From: Rhodospirillales bacterium
Lineage (GTDB): Bacteria; Pseudomonadota; Alphaproteobacteria; Rhodospirillales; JAPHRK01
NCBI GenBank assembly: GCA_026196105.1
Contig: JAPHRK010000009.1
Location: forward strand, 108,679-172,678
DNA length: 64,000 bases
Direction: 5' to 3'
Of the stretch, positions 28,954-39,439 are shown piece after piece. Numbering within the stretch: position 1 is the first letter of the stretch; each line of letters begins with the position of its first letter. A model generated the notes under the pieces. That model was not told where the DNA came from. It saw nothing but the letters and a program-made list of their open reading frames with translations, and searched no databases. The translations under genes and the position numbers were made by a program.

Positions 28954-31900
28954 TGACTTCCCGCAATGAGGCATTATATCCTGCGTCTGCGAATCAAAAG
29001 CGGATGTTTGTCCTCAACCAGTTATCACCCGACGGTACTGAATACAACGTTCCAGTTGCCTTGAAGCTGGTAGGAAAAGTTGACACCCGTCGATTGAGGA
29101 CAGCCTTGGAAACACTGGTTGAACGACATGCAAGCTTGAGAACTTCTTTTAAACTTGATGGAAAGAATGTCGTTCAAAAGGTTGATAAACGATGCAAGGT
29201 TACTTTGGCTCGTCGCCAGGCAAGTAATAAAACTGAAGTTGAAGAAGTTAAGAGGGACTTTGTTCGACCCTTCGATCTGTGCTGTGCACCGTTGTTTCGA
29301 GCCTGTTTGATTAGGGTGAAATCGGATGAATACGTCTTTTTACTAGATATGCATCACATCATATGTGATGGCGTATCAATTGATATTTTACTTGAGGAAC
29401 TTGCCCAGTTTTATGATGGACAATCGCTAAAAAAACCTCAAGGTGAGTATAAGGATTTTGTTCAATGGCAAAGACGTTTTGCCAAGACAGAAGAAGCCAA
29501 AGATCAGGAGAAATATTGGCATACTCTCCTGGGTGGTGACAGGCCTACATTGAACCTTCCGACAGACTTTCCGAGGAAACGAACTCAATCCTTTGAGGGT
29601 GACCGGGTGTTTGTGTGCCCGGACAAAAAATTCTGCACAGAGCTACGTTCATTCGCTGCAAGCAACCGTGTCTCGCTGTATATGGTCTTGCTTTCAGCGT
29701 ACTATGTTTTGCTATCAAAGTATTCCTCTCAGGAAGATATTATTGTCGGTACGCTGGTTGCCGGGAGGGGAGCTGAAGAATTTCGGGACGTAGCAGGCCT
29801 GTTCGTCAACACCCTGTTATTAAGAAGCCAACCGCGAGGTGATCTGGAATTTACTGAATATTTAAAACAGGTGCGCGGGGAATGCCTGGATGCCTTTGAA
29901 AACCAGGACTATCAGTTCGAAGATTTGGTAGAGTGGATCAGCCCCACTCGGGACCTAGGGCGCAATCCGTTATTTGATACGTCATTTGGACTTCTCACCT
30001 GTGATGAGGAACCTGCTTGGTACGGCGGCGTCAAATTCAGTCGTTACGAACTCGACTATGAAATATCAAAATTTGATCTTAGTTTGACGGCTATTGAGCA
30101 GCGAGACCAAGGGCTTGCGCTTGAATTTGAGTATTGTACCGAGTTGTACCGCAAAGAGACGATCGAAAGGCTATCTTCTCACTATTTGAGTATACTGAAA
30201 GAAGTAATCGCCAATCCCTGTTCCAAGTTATTAGATATAAATATACTGACTGTTGAAGAGAAACTCGCTGCAGTCAACCCTATGGTGCATCAGGCGGAGC
30301 AGGAGCAAAACTCAAAGAGCGTTATGGAACTCTTTTGTGACCAGGCTCAGAAACATCCAGCTGCGCCCGCCGTGATGTTTGGTGAGAAAAAACTGACCTT
30401 TGGTGATCTGGATAAACGTTCAAACGAACTTGGTGTAAGACTTCAAAATCAGGGTATTGTCCATGGCGATCTTGTCGGTGTGGGAATTTCTCCATCCATT
30501 GAAATGATTGTTGCCGTCTTGGCAGTGCTCAAACTTGGTGCGGCGTACCTTCCAATCGCCCCCACAACCCCTATAGAGCGGGTTAAGAAAATTGTATCAG
30601 ACTCCGGTATTTCAATGCTCCTGATCAGGGGTGATCAAGAGCATTACTCGTCGCTCGATCTGACAACTATGCAAGTTGATGATGAAGCCCGGAATGAGGG
30701 GGGAGGGGCCTTGGTGCCTTCTGCCATTAAACCCGGTGATTTGGCTTACGTCATCTACACTTCTGGTTCCACCGGCACACCTAAGGGGGTGATGGTATCC
30801 CACGGTGCCCTTGCGAATTACGTCACTTGGGCAACAAAAACCTATGTCAATGAAGAGAAAATTTCATTTGCATTGCATTCGCCCCTATCGGTCGACCTGA
30901 CGGTAACATCTGTATTTGTGCCTTTGGTGTCGGGCAACCGAATTGTAATTTATCAGAATGAAGATGCACTTGGCCTGATTAAGGAAATTGTCAGAGATAA
31001 TCAGGTCCAATTGATCAAATTTACGCCGACCCACCTTAGCCTGTTGAACGAGGTTAAAAGGAAGGGCGATCGAGCTGCAAGTAAGCTTCGTGGTCTTATC
31101 GTTGGTGGGGAAGATTTAACGACGAACCTTGCTGCTGATATCGAAGCGAGTTTTGACGGTCAAGTTGAAATATTCAATGAATACGGGCCTACAGAGGCGT
31201 GTGTTGGATGTATGATTCATAAGTACCATCCTGAAAAGGACACTTGTTTATCTGTCCCGATTGGGAAAGCAATCGACAATACCGGAATTTTTTTATTGAA
31301 CCGGTATGGCAATCCGGTTCCAGCAGGCGTGACAGGAGAATTGTACGTGGCTGGAGCGGGTTTGGCGGAGGGTTATCTGAACAACCCCAAGCTAACGGAT
31401 GATTGTTTTGTCATAAATCAAGTCGGTGATGCTCAACTGCGCATGTATAAAACGGGTGACTTGGCCCGAATGCTACCAAATGGATTGATTGAGTTCCTAG
31501 GGCGAAATGATGATCAAGTCAAAATCCGTGGATACAGAATTGAACTGGGAGAAATTGAGGCCAGCCTCAAACATTTAACAGAGGTAAAGGACGCTGTTGT
31601 ATTGAGGGCGTTAGATGCCGCAGGTGATCCCTATCTCTGTGCTTATGTCGTGCTGATGAATAAAGAGGTTTCAACTGCGGATTTGCGAACTCAACTCACC
31701 GAGCATTTTCCTGAGTATATGGTACCAACCTGGTTTGTACCGCTTGAGCGCTTTCCGGTTGGGCGGGGAGGTAAGCTTGACAAAAGTGCGCTCCCTAATC
31801 CTTCTGAATTTATGACGCGTAACCATCCCTATGCAGCTCCCAGGACTAAAGCGGAAGCTGAAATAGCGAAAATTTGGGAAGAGGTTTTGGGGCTCCAGGC

Positions 31901-34900
31901 CGTTGGGGTCGACGATAATTTCTTTGAGCTTGGCGGGCAATCATTAAAAGCAACTTTCATGATTGCCAGGGTTAACAGGGAACTTCGTGCGAACCTCTCG
32001 TTGCGTGACGTCTTCACCTATCCAGTAATTCGAGAACTGGCGGTTCTTGTCGAACAAGTTGGAGATGATCCATTGGTTGCTATCGACCCTGTCGGTAAGC
32101 AAGAGTATTATCTGGCGTCATCTGCTCAGAAGCGTCTGTTCATCTTGAACCAACTTGCCCCGAGGGATGTACAGTACAACGTGCCTTGGGCGATCAAAAT
32201 TACCGGGCAGTTTGATGCTGAAAGATGGGAGAAAGCCTTTTGTTCTCTCATCGCGAGACATGAGACCTTGAGGACTTCCTTTGCTCTTATCAATGATGAG
32301 ATTGTCCAGAAGGTGCATCCCCACATCAACTTTGAGTTTGAGAACCGCTCTTCAAAGACAGGTGTCGATTTATCGAGAGAAATTGCCTCTTTTGTTCAGC
32401 CTTTTGATTTGGGTAAAGCCCCCCTCATAAGAGGTAGAATAATAGGAGTAAGTGAGGAAGAGCATACCCTTATCGTTGATATGCATCATATTGTTTCTGA
32501 CGGTATATCGGTGGAGATTATTCTCAATGAACTCTGTACTTTGTATCAAGGGAAAACACTGGATGCCATTGTCATTCAATATAAAGATTACGCATCGTGG
32601 CAATATGAAAATTCGAATACAGAAAGGGTCAAGGAGCAGGGTAACTATTGGAAAAAGACATTTGAAGGTGAGTTGCCGATACTGAATTTACCCATAGATT
32701 TTCCATATGGAGCCGTTCAATCCTTTGAAGGGGACCTTGTGTCATTTAAGGTCGACCAGGCGACGGTCGAAAGCCTCAGAAAAGTGAGCCAAAATTGCGG
32801 CGCGACGATGAATATGACATTGCTTGCTGCATATACGATACTGTTGTCAAAATACGCTGATCAAGAAGATATTGTCGTCGGAACCCCGATCGCAGGGCGT
32901 ACCCACGCATCACTTCAAAAGATTGTAGGAATGTTCGTCAATCCGCTGGCGATGCGCAATCAGCCAAAGGGTACTCTTTCTTTCCATGATTTCCTTCATC
33001 AGGTGAGAGGGAATGCGCTAGATGCCTACAGCAATCAGGAATACCAGTTCGAAGATCTAGTCAATGACCTGGAAATAGAGAGAAATCTCAGTAGAAGTCC
33101 ATTGTTTGATACGGTTTTTGCATATCTGGATGATAGTAATAAGAAAATTAAAATTGACGAGCTGGATATTGAACTTCTCGACCTCGAGTGGAAGATTTCC
33201 AAGTATGCGGTTACGTTGCTTGTCTCAGAGCAGGAACAGGGCCTCGCCTGTGAGCTGGAATTCTGCACAAAGCTTTTCCGCAAGAGCACCATTGAGAAAT
33301 TTGGAACGCACTACACTCACATTTTGCAACAAATTGCGCGCCACCCTGATCGAAAGATTAATGATATCAAGCTATTGACCGATACTGAGCGGCAACAGAT
33401 TTTGGTTGAATTTAATCGTACAGAACATCCATATCCTAAAGATCAAAGTATCCATGAGCTGTTTGAAAAACAGGTCGCCAAACAACCAGATAATATTGCC
33501 GTCGTTTTCGGGAAAAAATCTCTTTCCTACCTCGAGCTAAACCAGCGGGCCAACCAAATTGGCAGAACGTTGTTGGATGAAGGTGTAGTAAAGGAAGAGA
33601 TCGTCGCGATAATAGCCGAGCCGTCGATTGATATGATTGTGGCTACTTTGGGTATCTTGAAGGCAGGTTGTGCCTTTTTACCGATCGACCAAGGTTGTCC
33701 CGAAGATCGGGTGAAGGCAATGCTGGATGACAGTGGTGCGAGGATTGTGCTTGAAACGGGGCATGGTGCATCATGTCAGGACAAGTCGCGTACTATCTTG
33801 AAGTTATATGATGAAAATTTGTTTCAAGGAGACGACTCAAATCTCAGAACAACCGTAAGAGGTAAGGATTTAGCTTACGTAATTTACACTTCGGGCACGA
33901 CTGGAAAACCCAAAGGGGTGATGATTGAGCACCATTCGGTTAATAACCTGTGCACTTGGTATAATGAAGAATTTGAGATGACAGCAGCAGATCGCGCTAC
34001 AAAGTACGCCCGCTTCAACTTCGATGCTTCTGTCATGGAAATATTTCCCTATCTGCAGGTAGGGGCGGCCTTACATATTCTTGATGATGAAATGTTGTTA
34101 GATCTGCCCCGGCTCAACAATTATTTCAATCAAAACGGAATAACCATCAGTTTCCTTCCCACCCAGGTATGTGAACTCTTCATGGAGTTGGACAATGAAT
34201 CCCTTCGAGTTCTGTTAACGGGTGGTGATCGTTTGCGCCGACTGGAACCCACGAACTACCATGTGGTGAATAACTATGGGCCCACGGAAAATACAGTTGT
34301 AACAACCAGTTGCAGACTCAATGCCGAAGAGGAAGGAATTCCAATCGGCAGACCAGTATTTAACACACACATCTATCTCTTAGGACAGGATAATAAGCTC
34401 GTACCCATTGGGATACCGGGAGAATTATGTGTCGCCGGTGTAGGATTGGCACGGGGCTATCTGAATGACAGTGTTCGGACAGATGAGAAATTTGTTCCCA
34501 ACCCTTTTGAGCCAGGAACCAAAATGTATCGAACAGGAGACCTGGCGAAATGGCTTCCTGATGGTCGTATAGAGTTTATCGGTCGGACGGATGAACAAGT
34601 TAAGATAAGGGGATGTAGAACTGAGCCCCGAGAGGTTGAGACAACGATCCTGGCATACGAAGCGGTAAAAGATGCTGTGGTCGTGGCGCGTGAGGATTGT
34701 CAAAATAATAACTATCTTTGTGCCTATATTATTTGGCACAAGACCGAAAAATTTGCCGAGCTACAGTCCTACTTAGCCAAGCACCTTCCAGACTATATGG
34801 TGCCAGCATTTCTACTTGCCGTTGATAAGTTTCCACTGAATGTGAATGGCAAAGTTGACAATAATGCGTTGCCGGAACCAGACATTGCTTTGCCAGATGG

Positions 34901-37900
34901 ACAAGGTCAATTAACGGCTCGAAATGAAACGGAAAAAAAGCTTGTCGATCTGTGGTGTGAGATATTGGGTCGAGGGCAGGTAAGTGTTCAGGATAATTTT
35001 TTTGAAATTGGCGGCCATTCTCTTCGTGCGACAATAATGCTGGCGAAAGCGAATAAGATATTTAGTACCGTTGTCGCACTGAGTTCTGTCTTCGACAATC
35101 CGACCATTGCTTCGTTGGCTTTGTGCTTTGAAGGCGCTGTACGACATGAAGCGCCAGTGCTGAAACAGGTTGACAACCGCTTGTATTATTCCACAACGCC
35201 GATACAGAAACTGCTACACGCGATCTGTATGTCCAGAAAGGGGATAGAATACAACCTTCCCATGGCGTTTGAGCTTCAAGGTGACCTGGATATTGCCAGG
35301 CTGGAGGGTGTCTTCCGACAATTGATTGAGCGACATGAATCACTGCGTACGTCCTTAGTAAAGGTGGACGGACAACTCATGCAGACAGTGATACCTGTTG
35401 CTGACTTTACGATCGATATTTTGGAAGAAAATGATGAAGAAACCTTAGATGAACTCGTTCATGATTTCATTCGGCCTTTCGATTTAACTATGGTTCCATT
35501 GATGCGTGTTGCGTTGATGCCTAAAGGCAAAGATCAACATATTTTACTGATGGATCACCACCACTTAATAAGTGATGGTACGTCGGTAGGTATTTTATTT
35601 CAGGAAATGACGGCACTCTACGCTGGTGAAAAGTTACCTTCCCTCGAGGTGACATATAAAGATTATGCAAAATGGCTGGGTGATCACCTACAAACTGAAA
35701 AAGTTCGTGATCAAGAGAGATATTGGTTGAATGTTTTCAATAATCCACCTCCCACACTCACACTTGATACGGATTATCCCAACCCGGAGAAATATTCGTT
35801 TGCGGGCGGTAGGATAAGCTTTGGTGCGAGGCCTGGGGTCCAGGACGGGTTAAAAGCTCTATGTGTGGAGAAGGGCGTTACACTTTATATGATCCTTCTC
35901 GCTGCCTATAATATCATGTTGTCAAAATATAGCGGTCAAGAAGATATCATTGTCGGTGTCCCGACAGTCGGCAGGTACATTGCTGATATTCAGGATGTTG
36001 TAGGAACATTCGTCAGCACACATGCTGTCAGAAGTCAGCCGAAAGCTGACCTTTGTTTTGATGACTATCTCGAACAGGTGAAAATTGCTGTCCGCGGCAC
36101 GCTAGAAAATCAAGAATATCAGCTCTGGGATTTAATGCTGAGTTATTCTAAGGAAACTGGCGGTGAAAGCCTATTTAGTACGGTGTTTGTTGTTCAGGAC
36201 CAAGCTTTTGAGGCTATGGAGATTCCTGGTCTGAATGTCGAAGAGATAGATGTTCCCTATCATGTATCGAAGTTTGACCTGACTTTGGGTGCAATTGAAA
36301 GGGCAGCAGGTCTCGAATTTGAACTGGAGTACAATACTGACCTGTTTCGGCGGAGCACGGCTAAACGTGTTGCAGGACATTTCCAAAATATACTTGAACA
36401 GCTTGTTGCTGAACCGCGTAAGGAGTTAAGACACTTCGAAGTTATGTCTCCTCAGGAAAGAGGCAAGATACTACATAAGTTTAATAGTGAGGTTACAGAG
36501 AGCGGGATTGACCAAAATGTTGTGAGAGCTTTTGAGCATCAGGCTTGCGAGTTTCCGACCCGTGTGGCGATGGTCTATGAAGGTGATATTGTCACCTATC
36601 ATGAGCTAAATCGCCGTTCAAACCAGTTGGCTCGTTACCTGCGTGGGGAAGGGGTCGGGGTTGGTGATGTTATCGGCATCATGGTGTCATCGTCTTTTGA
36701 AATGATTGTTGGGGTTCTGGCCGTTTTGAAGTCTGGGGCCTCGTATCTGCCATTAAGTGAGAATTTACCGCTGAAGCGGATTAAGTATTTTCTGGCAGAT
36801 AGTGGAGTGAAGCAGCTCCTATGTAATTCACTACCTGATAAAACCCAGTTTGAAACTCCCCTTATCAACCTCAAGGATGAAAAGAACTACGACCTGGATG
36901 GCTCTGACCTCAATTCACAGAAGGAAGTTGCAAGGGTTGCTTATGTAACCTACGCCGTAGATCAGGTTGGTGGTTTAAAGAAAGTGATGGTTGAGCATCG
37001 CTCATTGTTTGATCGCTGTCAGTGGTACATTGAGACGTTCTCTGTGACGCCTGATGATCGAAGTGCAAAATATAGTGATCTGACGACGAGTGCGACCATT
37101 ATGGAACTGTTTCCATTCTTGTGTGTCGGTGCGTCAATTTGTGTCCTGCCTGAACAGATCGGCCATAACGTTGAATTACTGAACGAGCATCTCAAAAACG
37201 AGAATGTGACCATTGGCTGGCTACCTGCACCCCTATGTAAGCGATTAGCATCTCAAGTAAACCCAACACTGCGTGTGTTAATTACTGCTGGGCGAAATGT
37301 TGGGGCAGCTAGAAGGGGAGCCTACGAGTTAGTCAGGTGCTTTGGACCAGTTGAGAATACGGAAGTGACGACTTATTGCCCCGTACGTGGTGGTGATGTC
37401 GCTAACATTGTCGGCAAACCAGTAACAAATTCAAAAATCTACATATTCGCTCATGACGGCGGTTTGCAGCCAATTGGGGTCAGCGGTGAAATGTGTATTG
37501 CAGGTAGTGGTCTTGCCAAAGGTAATTTAGGTGGTGACGAGGCTATTTCATCTGAATTTGCTCCGGACCCTTATGTTGTTGGCGGCATGATGTATCGCAC
37601 GGGAATTTCTGCCCGATGGCTTGCCGATGGTCGTATTGAGCTAACCGGTCAAGACAGAGAAGTGAATGTTGATGGCCACCGGGTATACCTCGTTGAGATC
37701 GAGCAACATCTCCAATTCCATAAAAGTATTAAGGATGCTGTTGTTGTATTTGAGGATGACGATCCACTCTACCAACGCCTAGTTGCATTCCTTGTGCTAA
37801 GAGGTGATGTGCAGATGCCGTATCAATCCTTTGTTCAGGAGCTAAAGTTCCATCTTGGACAATGGTTGCCCAACTTCATGATACCTGAAGCTTATGTGAA

Positions 37901-38303
37901 GGTGGGTATGATACCTCGGGATGCGAAAGGAAGTGTCCAATATGGACGTCTGCCAAGTCCGGACCGCCAGACAGATAGAACAGAAACCTCACCACAACAC
38001 GAAGAAAAATTACTGCCGCAATCGACGGTCTCTGAGACGATAACGTCGATTGTCGAAGACCTGCTCGATAAAGAGCAAATTAATCCAGCAGCCAACCTTT
38101 TTGATCTGGGGATGGACTCCTTGAAGGCGATGAATCTTATCACCCAAATTAATGATGTTTTTGGGACCAGCCCCAACGTTTGCCAGGTATTGATGAACCC
38201 AACGATATTAGAGATTTCACATAGCCTGTCGGAGACAATACACAACCACATATTACAGTTAAATAACGTCGCTCCGAGAGCGTCTGAATTGAGGTTATCA
38301 TGA
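28950..38303 (+). CDS. Non-ribosomal peptide synthetase, modules 3-5 (C-A-T-C-A-T-C-A*-T); last A domain degenerate; no TE
   Basis: 3117 aa; three HHxxxDG motifs (HHIICDG, HHIVSDG, HHLISDG); T motifs FFELGGQSLKA, FFEIGGHSLRA, LFDLGMDSLKA; two intact A domains, third lacks core motifs. Confidence 0.96.
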   Translation: MMTSRNEALYPASANQKRMFVLNQLSPDGTEYNVPVALKLVGKVDTRRLRTALETLVERHASLRTSFKLDGKNVVQKVDKRCKVTLARRQASNKTEVEEVKRDFVRPFDLCCAPLFRACLIRVKSDEYVFLLDMHHIICDGVSIDILLEELAQFYDGQSLKKPQGEYKDFVQWQRRFAKTEEAKDQEKYWHTLLGGDRPTLNLPTDFPRKRTQSFEGDRVFVCPDKKFCTELRSFAASNRVSLYMVLLSAYYVLLSKYSSQEDIIVGTLVAGRGAEEFRDVAGLFVNTLLLRSQPRGDLEFTEYLKQVRGECLDAFENQDYQFEDLVEWISPTRDLGRNPLFDTSFGLLTCDEEPAWYGGVKFSRYELDYEISKFDLSLTAIEQRDQGLALEFEYCTELYRKETIERLSSHYLSILKEVIANPCSKLLDINILTVEEKLAAVNPMVHQAEQEQNSKSVMELFCDQAQKHPAAPAVMFGEKKLTFGDLDKRSNELGVRLQNQGIVHGDLVGVGISPSIEMIVAVLAVLKLGAAYLPIAPTTPIERVKKIVSDSGISMLLIRGDQEHYSSLDLTTMQVDDEARNEGGGALVPSAIKPGDLAYVIYTSGSTGTPKGVMVSHGALANYVTWATKTYVNEEKISFALHSPLSVDLTVTSVFVPLVSGNRIVIYQNEDALGLIKEIVRDNQVQLIKFTPTHLSLLNEVKRKGDRAASKLRGLIVGGEDLTTNLAADIEASFDGQVEIFNEYGPTEACVGCMIHKYHPEKDTCLSVPIGKAIDNTGIFLLNRYGNPVPAGVTGELYVAGAGLAEGYLNNPKLTDDCFVINQVGDAQLRMYKTGDLARMLPNGLIEFLGRNDDQVKIRGYRIELGEIEASLKHLTEVKDAVVLRALDAAGDPYLCAYVVLMNKEVSTADLRTQLTEHFPEYMVPTWFVPLERFPVGRGGKLDKSALPNPSEFMTRNHPYAAPRTKAEAEIAKIWEEVLGLQAVGVDDNFFELGGQSLKATFMIARVNRELRANLSLRDVFTYPVIRELAVLVEQVGDDPLVAIDPVGKQEYYLASSAQKRLFILNQLAPRDVQYNVPWAIKITGQFDAERWEKAFCSLIARHETLRTSFALINDEIVQKVHPHINFEFENRSSKTGVDLSREIASFVQPFDLGKAPLIRGRIIGVSEEEHTLIVDMHHIVSDGISVEIILNELCTLYQGKTLDAIVIQYKDYASWQYENSNTERVKEQGNYWKKTFEGELPILNLPIDFPYGAVQSFEGDLVSFKVDQATVESLRKVSQNCGATMNMTLLAAYTILLSKYADQEDIVVGTPIAGRTHASLQKIVGMFVNPLAMRNQPKGTLSFHDFLHQVRGNALDAYSNQEYQFEDLVNDLEIERNLSRSPLFDTVFAYLDDSNKKIKIDELDIELLDLEWKISKYAVTLLVSEQEQGLACELEFCTKLFRKSTIEKFGTHYTHILQQIARHPDRKINDIKLLTDTERQQILVEFNRTEHPYPKDQSIHELFEKQVAKQPDNIAVVFGKKSLSYLELNQRANQIGRTLLDEGVVKEEIVAIIAEPSIDMIVATLGILKAGCAFLPIDQGCPEDRVKAMLDDSGARIVLETGHGASCQDKSRTILKLYDENLFQGDDSNLRTTVRGKDLAYVIYTSGTTGKPKGVMIEHHSVNNLCTWYNEEFEMTAADRATKYARFNFDASVMEIFPYLQVGAALHILDDEMLLDLPRLNNYFNQNGITISFLPTQVCELFMELDNESLRVLLTGGDRLRRLEPTNYHVVNNYGPTENTVVTTSCRLNAEEEGIPIGRPVFNTHIYLLGQDNKLVPIGIPGELCVAGVGLARGYLNDSVRTDEKFVPNPFEPGTKMYRTGDLAKWLPDGRIEFIGRTDEQVKIRGCRTEPREVETTILAYEAVKDAVVVAREDCQNNNYLCAYIIWHKTEKFAELQSYLAKHLPDYMVPAFLLAVDKFPLNVNGKVDNNALPEPDIALPDGQGQLTARNETEKKLVDLWCEILGRGQVSVQDNFFEIGGHSLRATIMLAKANKIFSTVVALSSVFDNPTIASLALCFEGAVRHEAPVLKQVDNRLYYSTTPIQKLLHAICMSRKGIEYNLPMAFELQGDLDIARLEGVFRQLIERHESLRTSLVKVDGQLMQTVIPVADFTIDILEENDEETLDELVHDFIRPFDLTMVPLMRVALMPKGKDQHILLMDHHHLISDGTSVGILFQEMTALYAGEKLPSLEVTYKDYAKWLGDHLQTEKVRDQERYWLNVFNNPPPTLTLDTDYPNPEKYSFAGGRISFGARPGVQDGLKALCVEKGVTLYMILLAAYNIMLSKYSGQEDIIVGVPTVGRYIADIQDVVGTFVSTHAVRSQPKADLCFDDYLEQVKIAVRGTLENQEYQLWDLMLSYSKETGGESLFSTVFVVQDQAFEAMEIPGLNVEEIDVPYHVSKFDLTLGAIERAAGLEFELEYNTDLFRRSTAKRVAGHFQNILEQLVAEPRKELRHFEVMSPQERGKILHKFNSEVTESGIDQNVVRAFEHQACEFPTRVAMVYEGDIVTYHELNRRSNQLARYLRGEGVGVGDVIGIMVSSSFEMIVGVLAVLKSGASYLPLSENLPLKRIKYFLADSGVKQLLCNSLPDKTQFETPLINLKDEKNYDLDGSDLNSQKEVARVAYVTYAVDQVGGLKKVMVEHRSLFDRCQWYIETFSVTPDDRSAKYSDLTTSATIMELFPFLCVGASICVLPEQIGHNVELLNEHLKNENVTIGWLPAPLCKRLASQVNPTLRVLITAGRNVGAARRGAYELVRCFGPVENTEVTTYCPVRGGDVANIVGKPVTNSKIYIFAHDGGLQPIGVSGEMCIAGSGLAKGNLGGDEAISSEFAPDPYVVGGMMYRTGISARWLADGRIELTGQDREVNVDGHRVYLVEIEQHLQFHKSIKDAVVVFEDDDPLYQRLVAFLVLRGDVQMPYQSFVQELKFHLGQWLPNFMIPEAYVKVGMIPRDAKGSVQYGRLPSPDRQTDRTETSPQHEEKLLPQSTVSETITSIVEDLLDKEQINPAANLFDLGMDSLKAMNLITQINDVFGTSPNVCQVLMNPTILEISHSLSETIHNHILQLNNVAPRASELRLS
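36500..37960 (+). other. Degenerate adenylation domain (module 5) within NRPS
   Basis: A3 YTSGSTGKPKG reads VTYAVDQVGGLKK; YGPTE reads FGPVE; YRTGD reads YRTGI; NGK reads KGS. Confidence 0.85.
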
Positions 38304-39430
38304 ACCAGGAAGATGCCGTTAACAGGGCTATTGAGGATGTCGTAGACCTACATCGGAACCGTTTTACTCTTTTGAAAGAAGCCAAAAAACCCAAGATCGG
38401 CTGGGTAACAATTTATACACCGGAGGAAATCCTCCTTGCTGCTGGCGTGATTCCGTTTCGATTGACTGGAGAGGTTGGATTAAACTCAACTGAGCCGAGT
38501 GCTATTCTTGGCAACAATTACTGTTCTTATGTTTTGTCGTGTCTGGGCGAAGGTCTGGCCGGTGTGTATGATTTTGCTGATGGCATTATTTTCGCGGATG
38601 CTTGTGACATGCGAAAGAGACTTTGGGAAGCTTGGGCACGGGAAATTCCATCGAATAAAAGCTATTTTCTAGAATTTCCAAATGATGCAAGTGATATTTC
38701 CAAAGAGTATTTTGCTTCACAATTACGTAAATTAATCAAAATATTAGAGCGTGAATACGAGTGTGAAATCACCGGTGAGGCTCTACGACAGTCAATTAAG
38801 GTTTGCAATGAGTCCAGGACACTCATGCAACGACTCTTCAAAAACAAGAAAGGGGAGCGACTAGCTTTGTCAGGGCCGGAATCGATACAGGTTGTCAAAG
38901 CTGCGTCTACTGGAATGAAGGAGTCCTTCAATACAAAAATATCAGCACTGATTGACGTTTTGGAGACGGCAGAACAACCCCCAGCCCGTGATAGGCATCG
39001 CGTGATGATATGTGGAAGTTATTTTGACCACAGTGAAATTATTGAAACAATTGAAGGAGCCGGGGCTGACTTTGTTTGTGGCGATATCAGCAATGGAGTC
39101 AAATATTTTGAAGGGAATATCGATCTCAATTCGGACCCTGTCACAGCGATTGCTGACTATTATCTTGAGAAAAATACCAGCGCTTACAGGCTGGATACCG
39201 ATGTTCGGGTAGAGCACTTACTTGACTTAGTGGAAGAGTACCAGGTGGACTCGGTAATTTATTACGCTTTGAAGTTTTGCGACACAAATTTACACGACTT
39301 CCCTTACGTGAAAGAGAAGCTGAAAGAGGAGAAAATCCCCGTCTTATTTATTGAGGGGGAGCGTAACACAACAAATTTTGGTGGAACGAAAACCCGTATT
39401 CAGACCTTTCTGGAAGCACGGATGTTTTGA
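38300..39430 (+). CDS. 2-hydroxyacyl-CoA dehydratase / benzoyl-CoA reductase-type Fe-S subunit (HgdB/BcrC-like), subunit 1
   Basis: Cys ligand pattern NNYCSYV, FADACDMRKR, ALKFCDTN; PVLFIEGERNTTNFGGTKTRIQTFLEA; followed by second subunit and activator. Confidence 0.92.
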   Translation: MNQEDAVNRAIEDVVDLHRNRFTLLKEAKKPKIGWVTIYTPEEILLAAGVIPFRLTGEVGLNSTEPSAILGNNYCSYVLSCLGEGLAGVYDFADGIIFADACDMRKRLWEAWAREIPSNKSYFLEFPNDASDISKEYFASQLRKLIKILEREYECEITGEALRQSIKVCNESRTLMQRLFKNKKGERLALSGPESIQVVKAASTGMKESFNTKISALIDVLETAEQPPARDRHRVMICGSYFDHSEIIETIEGAGADFVCGDISNGVKYFEGNIDLNSDPVTAIADYYLEKNTSAYRLDTDVRVEHLLDLVEEYQVDSVIYYALKFCDTNLHDFPYVKEKLKEEKIPVLFIEGERNTTNFGGTKTRIQTFLEARMF

Positions 39431-39439
39431 GGAGGTAAC

